From Portulaca oleracea (Eukaryota; Streptophyta; Magnoliopsida; Caryophyllales; Portulacaceae), in NCBI GenBank assembly GCA_029582165.1, contig CM055880.1:496001-560000 (forward strand): a DNA stretch of 64,000 bases. Direction: 5' to 3'. This document shows, piece after piece, positions 26,280 through 39,150 of this stretch (positions are counted from its first letter, which is position 1; the number at the start of each line of letters is the position of its first letter). The notes under the pieces are model-generated. The model searched no databases. It saw only the letters and a list, made by a program, of their open reading frames with translations, and had not been told where the DNA came from. Both the position numbers and the translations under genes were made by a program.

Positions 26280-26495
26280 CTACTTTCGTCCCAAAATATC
26301 TATCATTTGTCTAAATTTAAACTGTCGATTACTCACAAATTATAATGAATTACAATATAAATTATTGTCATTGTAACTTTTAGTAGATTATTTTTCTAAT
26401 GACGATAATTTCATATTTTAACTCATTATAATCTGAGAGTAATTAATTAACGATTAAAATTTAGTTAAAGGATAAATATTTTGGGACGAAGGTAG
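26280..26495. mobile_element. Stowaway-like MITE, family S3 copy 1
   Basis: TA on both sides. Left end CTACTTTCGTCCCAAAATAT, right (reverse complement) CTACCTTCGTCCCAAAATAT, a near-perfect 20-bp TIR. The interior (ACTCACAAATTATAATGA) resembles 40016-40211. Confidence 0.85.
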
Positions 26496-28448
26496 TAAGA
26501 ACTTTGTAATTTTTTAGTCCTTGAAATCTTTTTCAACGTTCTAATGGGGAAGAAATTAGAAGAATTAATGAATGAAGTAATTAAGAACAATTAATAAGAA
26601 GGAAACAAGAAGAGTAACTGAAGGCATAGGTAGGGTACGTGTAATGTTGAATTATATATGTACGTTTCTGATATTATTTTGCAATATAATGGTTGCGTAT
26701 TAAGAGTAGTAGACCCTTGAGTTTTTAATTATCTTCTGTTTGATTGTAAATATCCTAATTAATACCCCCCAATTATGTACGAAAGTGATGTTAATATATC
26801 GATCCTTGATATTGGACAATGAAGTATGGGATTGTCGAAGACTTTCAACTTCATTTTTTCCTTATGCTACAAGTTAATAATTAAGTTTTCTCTGTAACTC
26901 ATATGTTATTTGTAATGCTAAATCGCATATTAGGCATCTACTGATAGTGAGTTTTAATTCACTCATCACGACGCGATACTAAACGAATCGGAATGAGTCG
27001 TATAGGACATTTCATGGTAATGATAATGGTACTGCTCATGAGAATCTCGCTTTCAAATTCGCGAGACGAGTTTGAAAGCGAGTTTAAAATATTAATATTT
27101 TAATCATATTTTTTTTTCTTTCCTCCTCCACCTCATTTTTTTATCAATATAACCAAATTAATTATATTCTTAAGTGGAACCGATTTACTTTTTTTTAATT
27201 AATATGAGTCAAACTCATTCTCACCATTGGAAAGAAAGCTAACTAAATAAAAAGTTAAATTTTGACTCTTCCACAGATTCCATGTCATATAATTAGTCAA
27301 ACTCAAACTCACCATTGCGGGTGCTCTTACTATATTATTATATCGTATATATATCATAATAAAATTTAGCTAGAGGTCAATGAGAAAAAGTAACACTAAT
27401 AGATTTCGGATTGAAACTTTTATATTTTGAAAGATAGTAATTTATAGTGTCCGACTATCAAATCATAATTTTTATAGGGTCTAACTAATTGACATAATAT
27501 ATATTTTTTACCTAATAATTTGTTTATATATAATAATTTTTTTTAATGGAATTCATGAACACTGTACCTTGCAAAATGGTTCCGTCATTATTTGCCTATC
27601 AATATCACTGAATTCTCATTATTTCCTTTGCTTACTTTTCTTATATCATATTTTTGTCTTGCAAAAGAGCACGAAGTTAACATGAAGAGATAGCAAATTT
27701 AAACTTATTACAACAATAGATAGCCAAGTACGTTAATCAAACTTTTGGTTAATTTATATATTCATATTGGTACAAATTGCCACTTAAAAAACAAAAAAGA
27801 TACCACAACAACAACAACAAATTTGTAAGTGTTGGGAGATCTAAGGCGAGAATCCACTTCAACAAAGATTTATGATACACAAGTTAAGTGACGTTTTATT
27901 TTAAAACTAATTAACGTTAAGAATAGTCTACTTGACTTATATACTATGTTTTTTTTTTTTGCGATGTAGAATATTTTTTACTAATGAGCGAATCTCAATA
28001 ACAAGAAAAACAGATATGCACATGACACGAGAGATTTGATTCTTGGAAATTATTTTCATCAAAATTGAAGTTCATAGATAGACTGACTCTGGCAAAACCA
28101 CACAAAAATCTCTAGAAAATCATTTCAAAAAAAAAAGAATATAAAGGATAAAAAATGAAAAAGGGTTTACCCTAAAAAATGAAGGTCCCTGCCTAGTGCA
28201 AAGAACTGGAAGAAAGCAAGCAATCAGAGACAGATCGAGGGATCCAGTCAACGGAGTTTGACCGTAATCTATTATTACCTCTACTAGAGTCTACTTCTCA
28301 CATTTTTCACCCTACTACTATAAGACAAACCTCGTGGTAAAACCGTAATTACTTCCCATTTTCGAGGGCTTTTCCCTATCCTCCCTCCTCTTCCTACCAA
28401 TCCTCTCTCTGTCGTTTGCCTTGCCTTAATTCTCCCTCCTCTTTCCGC

Positions 28449-28458
28449 CTATATAAAC
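28449..28458 (+). promoter_or_regulatory. TATA box of the F-box/MYND gene
   Basis: CTATATAAAC lies about 140 bp before the start codon, after a pyrimidine-rich promoter stretch. Transcription would be expected to start near 28480-28490. The leader then contains a GA-rich tract and two near-identical ACTTCTAGAGAGAGAAA segments. Confidence 0.6.
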
Positions 28459-28533
28459 CTCTATCTCACTCTCATTTCCTCTATTCGTCTCTTTAGAGAG
28501 AGAGAGTCTCTGCTTCTTTACTCATTCTGTCAA

Positions 28534-28590
28534 ACTTCTAGAGAGAGAAAGACATTCACAGTTAATTTCAAACACTTCTAGAGAGAGAAA
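28534..28590 (+). repeat. Direct repeat in the 5' leader touching the start codon
   Basis: CTTCTAGAGAGAGAAA occurs at about 28537-28552 and again at about 28575-28590; the last A of the second copy is the A of the ATG. No upstream ATG is visible in the presumed leader. Confidence 0.6.
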
Positions 28591-30161
28591 TGAGAACTAG
28601 AAGAGGAGAGTGTTATGGATCCGCCACGGCTCTCTGCTTTGATAACAACAACGAGAAGATCAGGATCAAGCAGATGAAGAAGAAGAGTAGTAGAGCGAAA
28701 CCTGTTGTTAATGGTGATTGTATGAACATCGATTTCAGTAGCAGTGGCAAGGAAAATGAGATGGAATTGGAGTTGTTTTCTTCGAGAAAATCTGGTTTTT
28801 GTAGGAGTTTTGGCGGTTGTTGTGATCAGTATGAAGAGCAGGTTAGGCCTCGCCGGAAAAGAGCCAAAATCTCGCCGGAAATGGCCGGCGGTGGTGTCGG
28901 TAGTCGTGATTTCTTCGACGCTTTGCCGGACGATCTTGTTGTCTGTATCCTCTCCAAACTCAGCGGCTCTGCTTCTTGTCCTGCTGATTTTATCAACGTT
29001 CTCATTACGTATGTACTCTCTCTCTATGAATCTCCCTTAAAAGTATCGATTAGAAATTCAAATCGTTGATCTGATTCGTATTTGCGTTATTGAATTGGTT
29101 TTGAAACAGATGCAAGAGATTAAACGGATTAGGCCAGAATTCAATGGTGTTGTCCAAGGCTTCGCCGAAAACATTCGCCATTAAGGCAAAGAGTTGGTCG
29201 GAATCCGCTCACAAATTCCTCAAACAGTGCTCCGACGCCGGAAACGTTGAAGCTTGTTACACTCTCGGCATGGTGAGTTCATCCTTCCGTATTCACGATT
29301 CAATTTCCGACGAAAAAATTAAGAGGCAAAAACGGAATCCATTCAATTCACTTAAATTTCGTTTGCTGATTTTCCGTTCACTTTTTCGTGCAATAGATTC
29401 GGTTCTACTGCCTGCAAAACCGCGGCAGCGGAGCTTCGTTAATGGCGAAAGCGGCGATTCACTCCCACGCGCAGGCGCTCTACTCCCTGGCCGTGATTCA
29501 GTTCAACGGCAGCGGCGGTACGAAGAGCGACAAAGACCTACGCGCTGGCGTCGCGTTATGCGCACGCGCCGCCTTCCTCGGCCACATCGACGCCCTCCGT
29601 GAGCTCGGCCACTGCCTCCAGGACGGCTATGGCGTCCGCCAGAACGTCGCCGAAGGTCGCCGGTTTCTCGTCCAGGCGAACGCACGTGAGCTCGCCGCCG
29701 CACTCACGTGCTCCAATTCCTCCACCACCTCGTCGTCCTGCTGGCTCTCCGCCGCCGGTCAAACCGCCCAGCGCGGCCCCTCCGCTGCCGCAGGCGGCGT
29801 CGGGTGTCCCTTGCTGAGTGACTTCGGCTGCAACGTGCCAGCGCCGGAGGCTCATCCGGCGAACAGGTTTCTCACCGAGTGGTTCGCCGGAAAAAGTCCG
29901 AGTCAGGGGCTGAGGCTCTGCTCTCACACCGGATGTGGTCGGCCGGAGACTCGCCGGCACGAGTTCCGGCGGTGCTCCGTATGCGGCGCCGTCAACTACT
30001 GCTCACGTGCCTGTCAGGCGCTGGATTGGAAGCTCAGGCACAAGGCTGAGTGTGCGCCCATGGAGCGGTGGGTGGTGGACGGCGGTGAGGATAACGGCAA
30101 CCCCGCCGCCGCTAACTTTGACGCCGACGTCGGGGGGAATGTTAACGGCGTCGCGAGTTGA
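28590..30161 (+). CDS. F-box protein with SEL1-like repeats and MYND zinc finger (At1g67340-like)
   Basis: Three coding exons, 28590-29008, 29110-29272 and 29397-30161, give 448 aa with all splice phases matching (GT-AG introns of 101 and 124 bp). Residues 1-106 are a basic, low-complexity leader. An F-box follows at about 107-150 (FFDALPDDLVVCILSKL, then CKRLNGLG across the first junction). TPR/SEL1-type helices occupy about 160-295 (NVEACYTLGM, ALYSLAVIQFNGSGG, DALRELGHCLQDGYGV). A MYND finger lies at 369-413 with CSHTGC, CSVC, YCSRAC, the WKLRH histidine and the final KAEC. Plant proteins of this build are thought to act as substrate adaptors of SCF ubiquitin ligases; the substrate is unknown. 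It is longer than I would expect for the Arabidopsis relative, because of a Gly/Ala/Ser-rich linker (about 298-345) and the N-terminal leader. Exon 3 is strongly GC-rich, unlike its surroundings. Confidence 0.93.
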
Positions 30162-30779
30162 CGGTGACGGTGACGGAAACGGTGGTTGGAAGTTTTTTTT
30201 GGGGTGTAAGGTGGTTGACGGCGACGGCACTAAAGGCGGGGTTGATTGATGGTAACTTGAGAATGATAGTAAAAACTTTGGAGGGTAAAATCGGAAATGC
30301 GGGTAATTTTTGTTCCTAAAAATCCTAATTTTCAGTTTAAGGTAGGAAAAGGAGAAAAAGGAACTTGGGAAGTGATGGAAAATATTAGGAAAACTAAATT
30401 ACCCTTTTTCTTTTTTAGTTTTGGCTTTTTTGTATAGAGGAAGGGATTTGCTTCCCTTTTGAGGATCTAATGTACCTTTTTCTGTATTTTTAGCCAAAAT
30501 TACATCATCTAATTACTTATCTTTCTACATATAGTCTCCTCTTGAACATCATTTTACATACCAAAGTTGACACAAGTTAATTTAAGTATAATTTTTCAAT
30601 TTGTGTGTTGTGAATAGAAAAAAATAATCTTGTAAATAGATTATACCCTCTATATGCCAACAAGGGCCAATCCTATGTCGAAGAAAGCTCGAAATTTTTA
30701 AGTAAAAGATTGTTATAATAAGTTAGATAAGTTAATTAAGTTGAGCAAATTTGACAAATGCTCTTCAAAATGAGAAATA

Positions 30780-30970
30780 CCCTCTTTGTTTTATATTAAT
30801 TGTCGTTTTTGTAAATCATGCAGTTAAATTTCAAAATTTTCGACCATATATTTCCAAAATATATAATAAATTATTATATAAAATTATTACTATTAGATTC
30901 GTAAAGAATAATACTATAGAACAGAGATGCTAAAAGTTAAAATTAGGACGATTAATATAGAATGAAGTGA
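30780..30970. mobile_element. Stowaway-like MITE, degenerate
   Basis: The left end CCCTCTTTGTTTTATATTAA pairs with the right (reverse complement) TTCATTCTATATTAATCGTCC region. TA precedes the left end. The interior (AAATTTCAAAATTTTCGACCAT) is a typical AT-rich spacer with no coding potential. Confidence 0.5.
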
Positions 30971-31517
30971 ATAATATAAGTGGCATGAAAAATTAGGTAA
31001 AGGAGCGGTGGATGTCACGTTGTAGTATTCTCTTGCTTATGGAATGGGATTATAATTTATAAGGGAGGAGACAAAATAAATTAGGTAAGTGGAATGGGAT
31101 GAATTACCAAACAAAGAGTTTTGGTTGAACCCGTATTTTAGCTTAGAGGGTGAGAGAAGCCAAAGCTATAGTTTCCAATTTAATGCATAATTGTCCAAAA
31201 ATGCTACTAATATTAAAGCAAATAAACACATGCAATTTGGGAGTGAATGAAAGGGAAAATCATGTTCACGGGTGGCAAATTTCTTGCAAGTTTAGTGCAT
31301 ATTGATATGGATGTGAGTTGGATGGTATCCCATGAATAAATTATAATGAACATGGCAATGGTAGGCATTTAGCTTTTGGGCCCTAACACCCCCCTTTATT
31401 TTCCTTTATTTTTAGGGATAAGCCTTTTCTTGGGCCCTAATATTTCTTCCCCTTTTTATTGAGTTTATGTAAGACATTATATGTTTTCAAGTTTTGATGA
31501 ACATTTGAATTGATTTA

Positions 31518-31797
31518 GGTTCTGTTCTATTGTGCGGTTGGTAAGATGTAGGAATGATACGGTTTGGTGAAATTGAGGGAATGTGGTAAGATGTAAAATG
31601 ATATTGTAAAATTTTTTGAAAGTGTGATTGATGTGGTAGGTGAGGAGAGAGAATATAAAAAGTAGAAAAGAAAACTGAAAAGAGAGAAAAATGAAGAGAT
31701 ATATTGGTAATAATTGTGATAAAGTGTGGAAGAATATTGAGTGGAGTGGTGTGGTGAGTTGTGGTGGTACCATACCGACGCATAAAAGAACAGGGCC
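31518..31797. mobile_element. Tourist-like MITE (280 bp, TTA TSD)
   Basis: TTA at 31515-31517 and 31798-31800. The left end is GGTTCTGTTCTATTGTGCGG, the right (reverse complement) GGCCCTGTTCTTTTATGCGT. The interior GGAGAGAGAATATAAAAAGTAG is shared with the copy at 43604-43884. Confidence 0.85.
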
Positions 31798-34079
31798 TTA
31801 AAAATTTTGATCATTAGTTTTTCTTCATGGATTTTAGTTCATGAAGATAGATTGTCTATAATTGGATCTTTCAGGTCGTGCTTGTACGTACTTATTATGG
31901 GTTATTATTGTTGTTGTTACGAGAAATTTTCAGCTAAAGAAGAATGTTAAAACTCTAAAAATATTAAGTGATAGATAAATCGGTAAGGAGGGATTATTGT
32001 AATTATTGATTATTTTTTAAGGTGTATCCTTTTGCTTTGTTCATGAAGATGGTCAAAAAAGGGTTGTTTGTGCTTGAGTTGGGAGTAAGCTAAGGTAAAG
32101 ATAAGGGGGTGTTTGAATTGACCATAGATTGCAAAGGTGGAGTAATATTGTATATGAAAAGAGAAGGGTAATTAAGAGAGAAAAGAGAAAGAGAAGCACA
32201 AACTAAAGTGAAGACAAGGAGTGGTAAGTGGGTTTTTGAATGGGGATGGATTTTGGTTGGATTGGGTGGGAGCCATTTGCATTTTGCTAGTGGAAGATGA
32301 GGTGAACAATAACATAAGTTAAAGAAAAAGTGGGTAAATGAGAATTGAAAAAAATTGGTTTATGGTACCTCAAAAATTAGGTGTATTGGAATCAATTGTA
32401 GTCATGGTCAAAGTTGCAATTGCAATACACTATTGAATATTGATTGTCATTTAAGTTTTTTCACATGTTATATGTACCTAGCAGTAAAAATCTCAAATTA
32501 TGCATAAATGTTGATTCAAATGAAATTTGGCATTTTTTTAAAAAAAAATTATTTAGGAAATTGACAAACATCTATTATATTATTATTATAATAAGAAATA
32601 TATAAGAACTTTAAAATTTTCAAACCCGGAAATAGGTATTTGACAATAATATAATATTTGGGGTTGAATATAGGCGTATAGTGATCGATAACAACTCCAA
32701 TTACCGATTCTTATAGCTGTTATGGCATGAAATTTAGAGCAATGGTCTTCTCGGTTATTAGTACGCGTGTCAGAAATAGCAGTTCTGAATTATTGAAAAT
32801 CATATATATTTTTAATATCCGACAATATAAAATGGTCTATTTTCGTGAATTTGCTTTCAGTTTGTTGACAATGATTTTAGGATCTTTTGTAAGCATAGAT
32901 AATGCTACATGTGCTTATATATGGAGATTTTTCTAAACAAATATGAAAGACTATATGTAGTATTGTGATCTCTACGTAAGTTATATTTGATAGGAAAATT
33001 AGTTTATTCAATTCACACCTTAGAGTTTTATTCCTATAGTACCCGAGTAAAAATGAAATGAAATGAAATTATATACACAAAAGCAAATTCGTTGAGCAAA
33101 AAATACCAAAAGAAAGAAAAGAAGAGGCCCGACCTGAAAATCGACCTGAATTCGCTTCAAAATCGATCCGTTCGTCCGAATTGACAGGTCTAAAAGAGGG
33201 ATATAGGAGTTTGAAAAACGATGTACACTTTGAAAAAAAGGAGTGAAGTGGAAGTAGTGAGGTTATTCAATATAGCAATGAAAAAAGCAAAGAAAAAAAT
33301 AAAAAATGGTGACTCAAAAAGAGTGAAATATGAATATATGAATGAGAGGTGGGTGGTCCAAAGCAATGACCAGAAAAAATTAAAAACCAGTGGTTGGATA
33401 CTTGAATTCCTGGCTATATAATGTGGTTGAGCACTTAAAACAACTCATAAATAAAAACAGTGCATGCTTGGAATACATGCAACTGACAATATTGCCAACA
33501 AGTAACAACCATTCTATTGTATTTCAAGGTCAATAGATTTAATGCATGCAAGTCTTATTTTAATTGTTTTTTTTCCCTGATTATTTGCATGGGTATTTAT
33601 TCATACTTCAAAAAGGACATTTTCGGCCGCCATGTCAAATTTTCGGTGTCGGAAATTGATTCTGGACTGCTATGAGAAAATAGTAAAAAGGTAAAGACTT
33701 CAGTCACAAGTACGAATTATTTGTAGCCAAAAAACATTTAATCAAAGTTAAAAATTATTGATAGTTATAAAAAGGCTAAAATTCGCATAAAAATATTATA
33801 AAGAACGACAAAATTACAAAAGCTGCAAGATAGAATCCATAATAGCTAAAACGATACAAACAATTATTTCATAGAAAAAAAAAATCAACTGTTCCACAAA
33901 TTACTCAAAAAATAAATCAAACATTCTGTATTCTTTTCTTTCTAATATCCAATTTGAAGTTTTCCCTGCTGTACATTGATCATCTAATGACTTTTATAGC
34001 ATAAACCTTTCTCACAATGACCCTTCTGTGTGTAATATTTGTGGCAATATCTTAAAATTTTTGAGTTTGCACCGGTTAT

Positions 34080-34480
34080 TACTGTAATGCCCTAGCCCCT
34101 TCTGGGCCCAATCATTATCGATAACTGTTTTAAGGATTGCTGACTAACGTTCCCAACAGATGAGCTACCATAAAAGAAGGTGTACCTGGGTGATACAAGT
34201 AATCATTTCAATCACTTTAAGCCATACTTAACCATATATTCGAGGTGTTACAGTTACCCCCACTTAAGCGCACAACATCCTCGTTGTGCCACAATCTACT
34301 CCAGAATCTTTGTCCCGCTAGGTGACTAGTGACTACCCATGGATCTCCCGTCCACTGACGCAACTCACGGTCGCGGGTATGCTCTGTTACCATCTGTAAC
34401 GCCCTGACCCTTCCCGGGACACGGAGATTACCAATAACTACTTCATGGATCTTTACAATTACCGTCATCCACAATAAAAT
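34080..34480. mobile_element. LTR-retrotransposon-like remnant
   Basis: Two related segments start TGTAATGCCCTAGCCCCTTC (34083) and TGTAACGCCCTGACCCTTCC (34395), each followed by CCAATNATTATCGATAACTG or TTACCAATAACTACTT-type sequence. Between them lies CTCGTTGTGCCACAATCTAC and GGTATGCTCTGTTACCATC. I recall words such as 'CTCTGATACCA..TGTAACGCCC' from many plant retroelement LTR borders. No gag or pol frame survives. Confidence 0.4.
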
Positions 34481-34928
34481 CTTTACTTTGGAATGCATAT
34501 TTACACTGTGTATGATATAGATAGAACAACTTTTGAAAGGGTACTAAAGAATTTAAAACACTGCAGTGCAGAGCATTCAATTTGTACTGAAGAACATTAT
34601 TGAAAATATGCATAAACTATTGTTGCAATATTCACTGTTTTACTTGATAACATTATAGAAACATTTGTTCTTTTTGAGACACATTAATTCCCTACACATT
34701 TATTCATTTAACTTATTATTATGACAAATTAATGGAGGATAAAATCAAAGTATGTTGGTTAGAATCTCTAATATTTTCCATGTTTTCCAACAAAGTATAG
34801 ATTATAAAAGCATAATTATGCTATATATTATTCCTTGTTTGTTCCTCTTATTTTGATGCCCTACATGGACCGCACACTAATCATGTATTCTCATTATATC
34901 TTATATTATATAAGGTTGACATAGTTAA

Positions 34929-35207
34929 ACCCCATTATTTTATACAGTTGGTTACGCCATTACAGTGTGATAATGGTGTGGTGCAGTGGAATTTGAAAAA
35001 GTGTGGTGAGTTGTGGTAAAAGTTGTGGTATGTGGAGTAAGTCAAAAGAGGGAATGTGAAAAGTAGAGGAAAAAAATGAGGAGAGAAAAATAATGAAAAG
35101 ATATATTGATAATTATTAGCGTGTAGTGTGGCAAAGTGGGGTAGAAAATTAAAAAACACGGTGCGATGTGATACCGCACCGCTACCTACCGCATAAAAGA
35201 ACGGGCC
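34929..35207. mobile_element. Tourist-like MITE (279 bp, TAA TSD)
   Basis: TAA at 34926-34928 and 35208-35210. The left end is ACCCCATTATTTTATACAGT, the right (reverse complement) GGCCCGTTCTTTTATGCGGT. The GTGGTGAGTTGTGGTAAAA interior matches the family. Confidence 0.82.
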
Positions 35208-38200
35208 TAAGTTGCTATGAAATATGAATTTATTTTGTTTTTTCTAAAAAAGTTGGTGGATTAATTAAGATTATATCTCAAGTAATTAATACTAAACACA
35301 AAAGTTTAATTATAAAGTAACCCAATCCCACATATATGGTGCTTATCTTTGATTATCCACCCCATCAACAGGAGTTTTTGTCACCCATGAACCTATATTT
35401 AAAGTTTTCTTTTCTTTTTTGTTAAAAAAAAATGAAAAAAGACTATTTAAAGTTTTCTTATGTTCGTCTTTTAATATATTTGAGTTGATCCTTTTAAATA
35501 TGTATTCAGAAATATTGTCGGTGGACAAGATTTATTTGAAATTAATGAAATTTTGGTGCACTTTATTATTAATAACTTCACTCTTTTTTTTAATAATTAA
35601 GAGGTAATATAGCCCAAATTTATTTAATCCGTCACAATGTGTACCTTAAGCTCCAAGTATAACCAAGCTTAGGGCCGTTTTTCATACATGAAAAAATGAC
35701 GTAATCTAAGAATAATATTAAAACTCAGATAGATAATAAAGATACGATAAAAATACCCGTACATCTTATAAGAGATTTTAATTACTCTTAGTCTCTTAGA
35801 ATATATATTACAATAATTAAAGCCACAATTTTACAAGGAAATTCTTCAAATTATTAATTGGTTAGAAAATGCGTAGGATAAGAACTCCTCATGATCATAA
35901 ACAAAGAGAAATATAGTTAATGGTAGGTTGAAGATAATGATAATAGGAGGGTAAAGCCTATGTAAAAGGTAATAAGCAGGATTAATTACTTAATTACTTG
36001 ATTCTGCAGGCAATTAGCCCCCTAAATCAAGGATTACATTATTACACTCATATCATAATCTTCTTTCCAAGATTACATGTACAAAATGTTGGCTCTTTCA
36101 TCCAAATAAAAGTTTAGAAAAGGAAAATTAATTAATATAAATGTTGGTTTATTCACATTTTGGTATTACAGTATTTCATAATATGTAAGTGATTTGGTGA
36201 TCTAATGGACTTTAGGACATGTAAGAAAACTCTTGTGTAATATAATGCATTACGTACATATATTACATATACATATATATCCTATCGATTATAAAATTCA
36301 AACTTGATTAATTCGTTCAATATAAATGCATGCAATTCTTTAAGGTTTAACAAATATAATGTTCACTAAATTTATTATTGATCAGAATATTCGAACACGA
36401 TTTGATACTTTTAATTCTTTTAGGTTTAAGTTACAATGTGTAGACCATTAGTTAGAAAATAACAAAAAGAATATAAAATTATATTTCAATCTTTAGCAAA
36501 GCATGTTACCCTCAAATTTAATTATTAGTTCTATGGGATAAATTTATTTTCATAACAAAAATAATTTGAATAAAGGGGATATTACTATGACAAATTTCAC
36601 AAATACTCCATGCATGAGATTTTTTCCTCCACAAATTCAAAAGCATAGGTATACATTAGTGGCACTAATCAATAGTGAGTGGAGAAGTCATAGGAATATA
36701 GGATTTAGATATTAATTGGTGATAAAAAAAAAATGTCCCATAAAAAAGGACAACCACAAATTCTATAATGATGGTTCCACAAAATTTGAAAATAATCATT
36801 ACAGCTGATTTTCCTTAATCATCTTTTAGACTAGAACCTCCCTCTTAGACATCCACAAAATAAATAAATAATAAATATCAACAATCCTATGAATAAAAAA
36901 ATATAAATAGAAATGGGGAAGAAATTAAAGTTGCTTTTGCCTTTAGAAGTTTCAATAATTAGGGCAATGTGATTATGCAGGGTGACTAAGTAACATAAGT
37001 TAATGAGGGCAATGAGGAGAGTTAATTTGGAGTTTAATTTATTTATTTTCTTAGTTTTTTTTGGTTAAAATTAATTAGTAATTTTCTTTGCTTGAGAAGG
37101 TTGAAAATGTTGGCTTGGTTACATAGCATAATCAAAATTGTGGAATCAATTTGTTACCCCATTTGTGTGGCAAGTAATTATTCTTTTTCTTTTTTGTGCC
37201 TCCTCCTTCCTTTTTACTCAATTTTTATCATTCACAAACAAAGTATTACTAATTACTACATTATCATCATGGAAGAAAAAGGTATGGCTTGGAAATCTTC
37301 TACTCATGTATCTCTCTCCACAATCTTCAATAAACATTACAAATAATACATATATAATTTTTGCATTACATGATCTCAATCGAAATGAAATGCCATAATT
37401 TTATCCGCGAAATTGGATGAATTTAACCGAAAAATATTATTGTGACTTTTGGAAATATACATACTGATATATAGTAAATGTAGGTATTTATATGTGAGAA
37501 TTGAGATCATGTTTTAAACCAAAAAAAAAAGTACAGTGAAAAAATTATTGACAAAATTTCATGTAATTCATTTTGAATATATCTTATTTTTGTGGTGACA
37601 GAAAAGCATATGCACCATCATCATTATCTTTTTCTTAAAAATAATAAAAGGCTTAGTATGATAGCTCTTGGACCGGAGCCCAAACTGTACTTCCCCTTGG
37701 ATCAATAAATCTAAAAAGCCCTTAATTAGCCCACAATGTCTTGGGCTATTTATAGCCCAATGGGCTAACACCAGGAAGATTGGGCCCTCATCAACTTCTC
37801 CTTGTCGGAAACCAAAATTGTGGCATGAATACTATTTTCTAGGTCCGACAATTCGGACAAGTTTAAATCCGGGTCAATATCGAATTGGATCAATAGATGA
37901 AAAATATTATATTCAAAGATTCGGTCAAATCGGTCGAAGATAAAATTTGGATGAAAAATTTCATGATCATACCCTTTTTTTTTCCAGATCGAACTACAGC
38001 GAGTTTATGAGTCTGGACAAATTTTGGATGGCCCTAATCAAAATATATAAATTCACATTTAAATGTTCAAGAGCTAGCATTTGATTATTAGAAAGGCATT
38101 ATAGCCAGAAGAATTATATTTGAGTAGAGACAAGTTAGGTCATATTAACACCTAACAATGATTGTCCCCATTGTTCATATGATGGGGACATGCTTGTTTT

Positions 38201-38418
38201 AATTCTAAATACTTGGTGATTTTCCTCTCTTCTAGAATGATCTATGAGCCATACATACTCTTATGTAATGTGACCTACACTCATTGTCACATATATATGC
38301 CTGAATTGTACTCCATAAGCTATCAATTAATCCAAATACAATCATAGACACAATATTGTTATTGTTCTTCTATTTGTAGCACGAGTTCGATCTTTATACT
38401 CTATGAGCGGTCAGTTAA

Positions 38419-38681
38419 GGTCTTGTTATTTTGTGTGGTAGATTATTTGTGGTTATGGTTTCATATACTAGAATCTCTTTAGTGTGGTGAGATTGTCATT
38501 TGTGGTAATGATGGTTGACGTAGTAAGTTAGTAGGCAAGTCTCAAAAATAGTTATGATTATTATGGTAAAATATGATTGGTGTGGATTCAAAGAAAGTTG
38601 AAAAAAATGAGGAAAAAGAAATTTATAGTTGTAATAAATTGTAGTTAAAAGTGATAATGTACCACACAAAAGAAAATGGCC
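38419..38681. mobile_element. Tourist-like MITE (263 bp, TAA TSD)
   Basis: TAA at 38416-38418 and 38682-38684. The left end is GGTCTTGTTATTTTGTGTGG, the right (reverse complement) GGCCATTTTCTTTTGTGTGG. Interior GTGGTGAGATTG and AAATGAGGAAAAAGAAA words fit the family. Confidence 0.8.
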
Positions 38682-39150
38682 TAATACTAATACAATCATA
38701 AACACAATATTATTTTTTTATTTGTAATACGAGTTTGATTTGACTCAAATTTAGACATGTCTAGGCCGAAAAATTGAGCATTAGACATCAACCAATCATT
38801 TTGTCCAATTCTTACATACCTCAAAATTTGAAATAACCCAAACCAAGATTTAACCATCTTTTCTTTTTTAAAAAAAAAAAGAAAAAGAAACAGAAAAAAA
38901 AGAAGCTCAAGGAACATATAAAAAGAGGAAAGTTTTGATACTAAAATATTACATAATGAAGCCAAGAGTGGTCTCCCAAGTGCACATACATCCCTAATAT
39001 TTCCATGTACACATTACTTCTACCGCAATAACATCATTTAAACATTAAACATAACTCCAAATCACAAACATTAACAACACAAACACTTTCCTCAATTCTT
39101 CCCTAAAACAACCCACAAACAAACATCAGATACTCAACGCCAAACTCCCC

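Larger units (their letters stand above)
23226..28440. other. Intergenic upstream of the F-box/MYND gene
   Basis: No gene recognised. It contains two Tourist-like copies (one partial), a TIR-like element (23939-24488) and a Stowaway-like element (26280-26495). The last 150 bp before 28440 become pyrimidine-rich as the promoter is approached. Confidence 0.6.
30162..39150. other. Intergenic between F-box/MYND and LDAP-type genes
   Basis: About 9 kb with no recognisable exon. It has a degenerate Stowaway-like element (30780-30970), three Tourist-like elements (31518, 34929, 38419) and an LTR-like remnant around 34080-34480. Bases 33120-33195 and 37840-38030 hold short CCGACC / TTCGGAC-rich patches like those near 55650 and 60100, possibly hAT-type ends. 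Small frames here lack domains. Confidence 0.6.

Noticed and set aside
29503..29960. Long antisense frames opposite exon 3 of the F-box/MYND gene
   Set aside because: They mirror a GC-rich coding exon where stop codons are rare on all frames; the sense frame has the SEL1 and MYND motifs.
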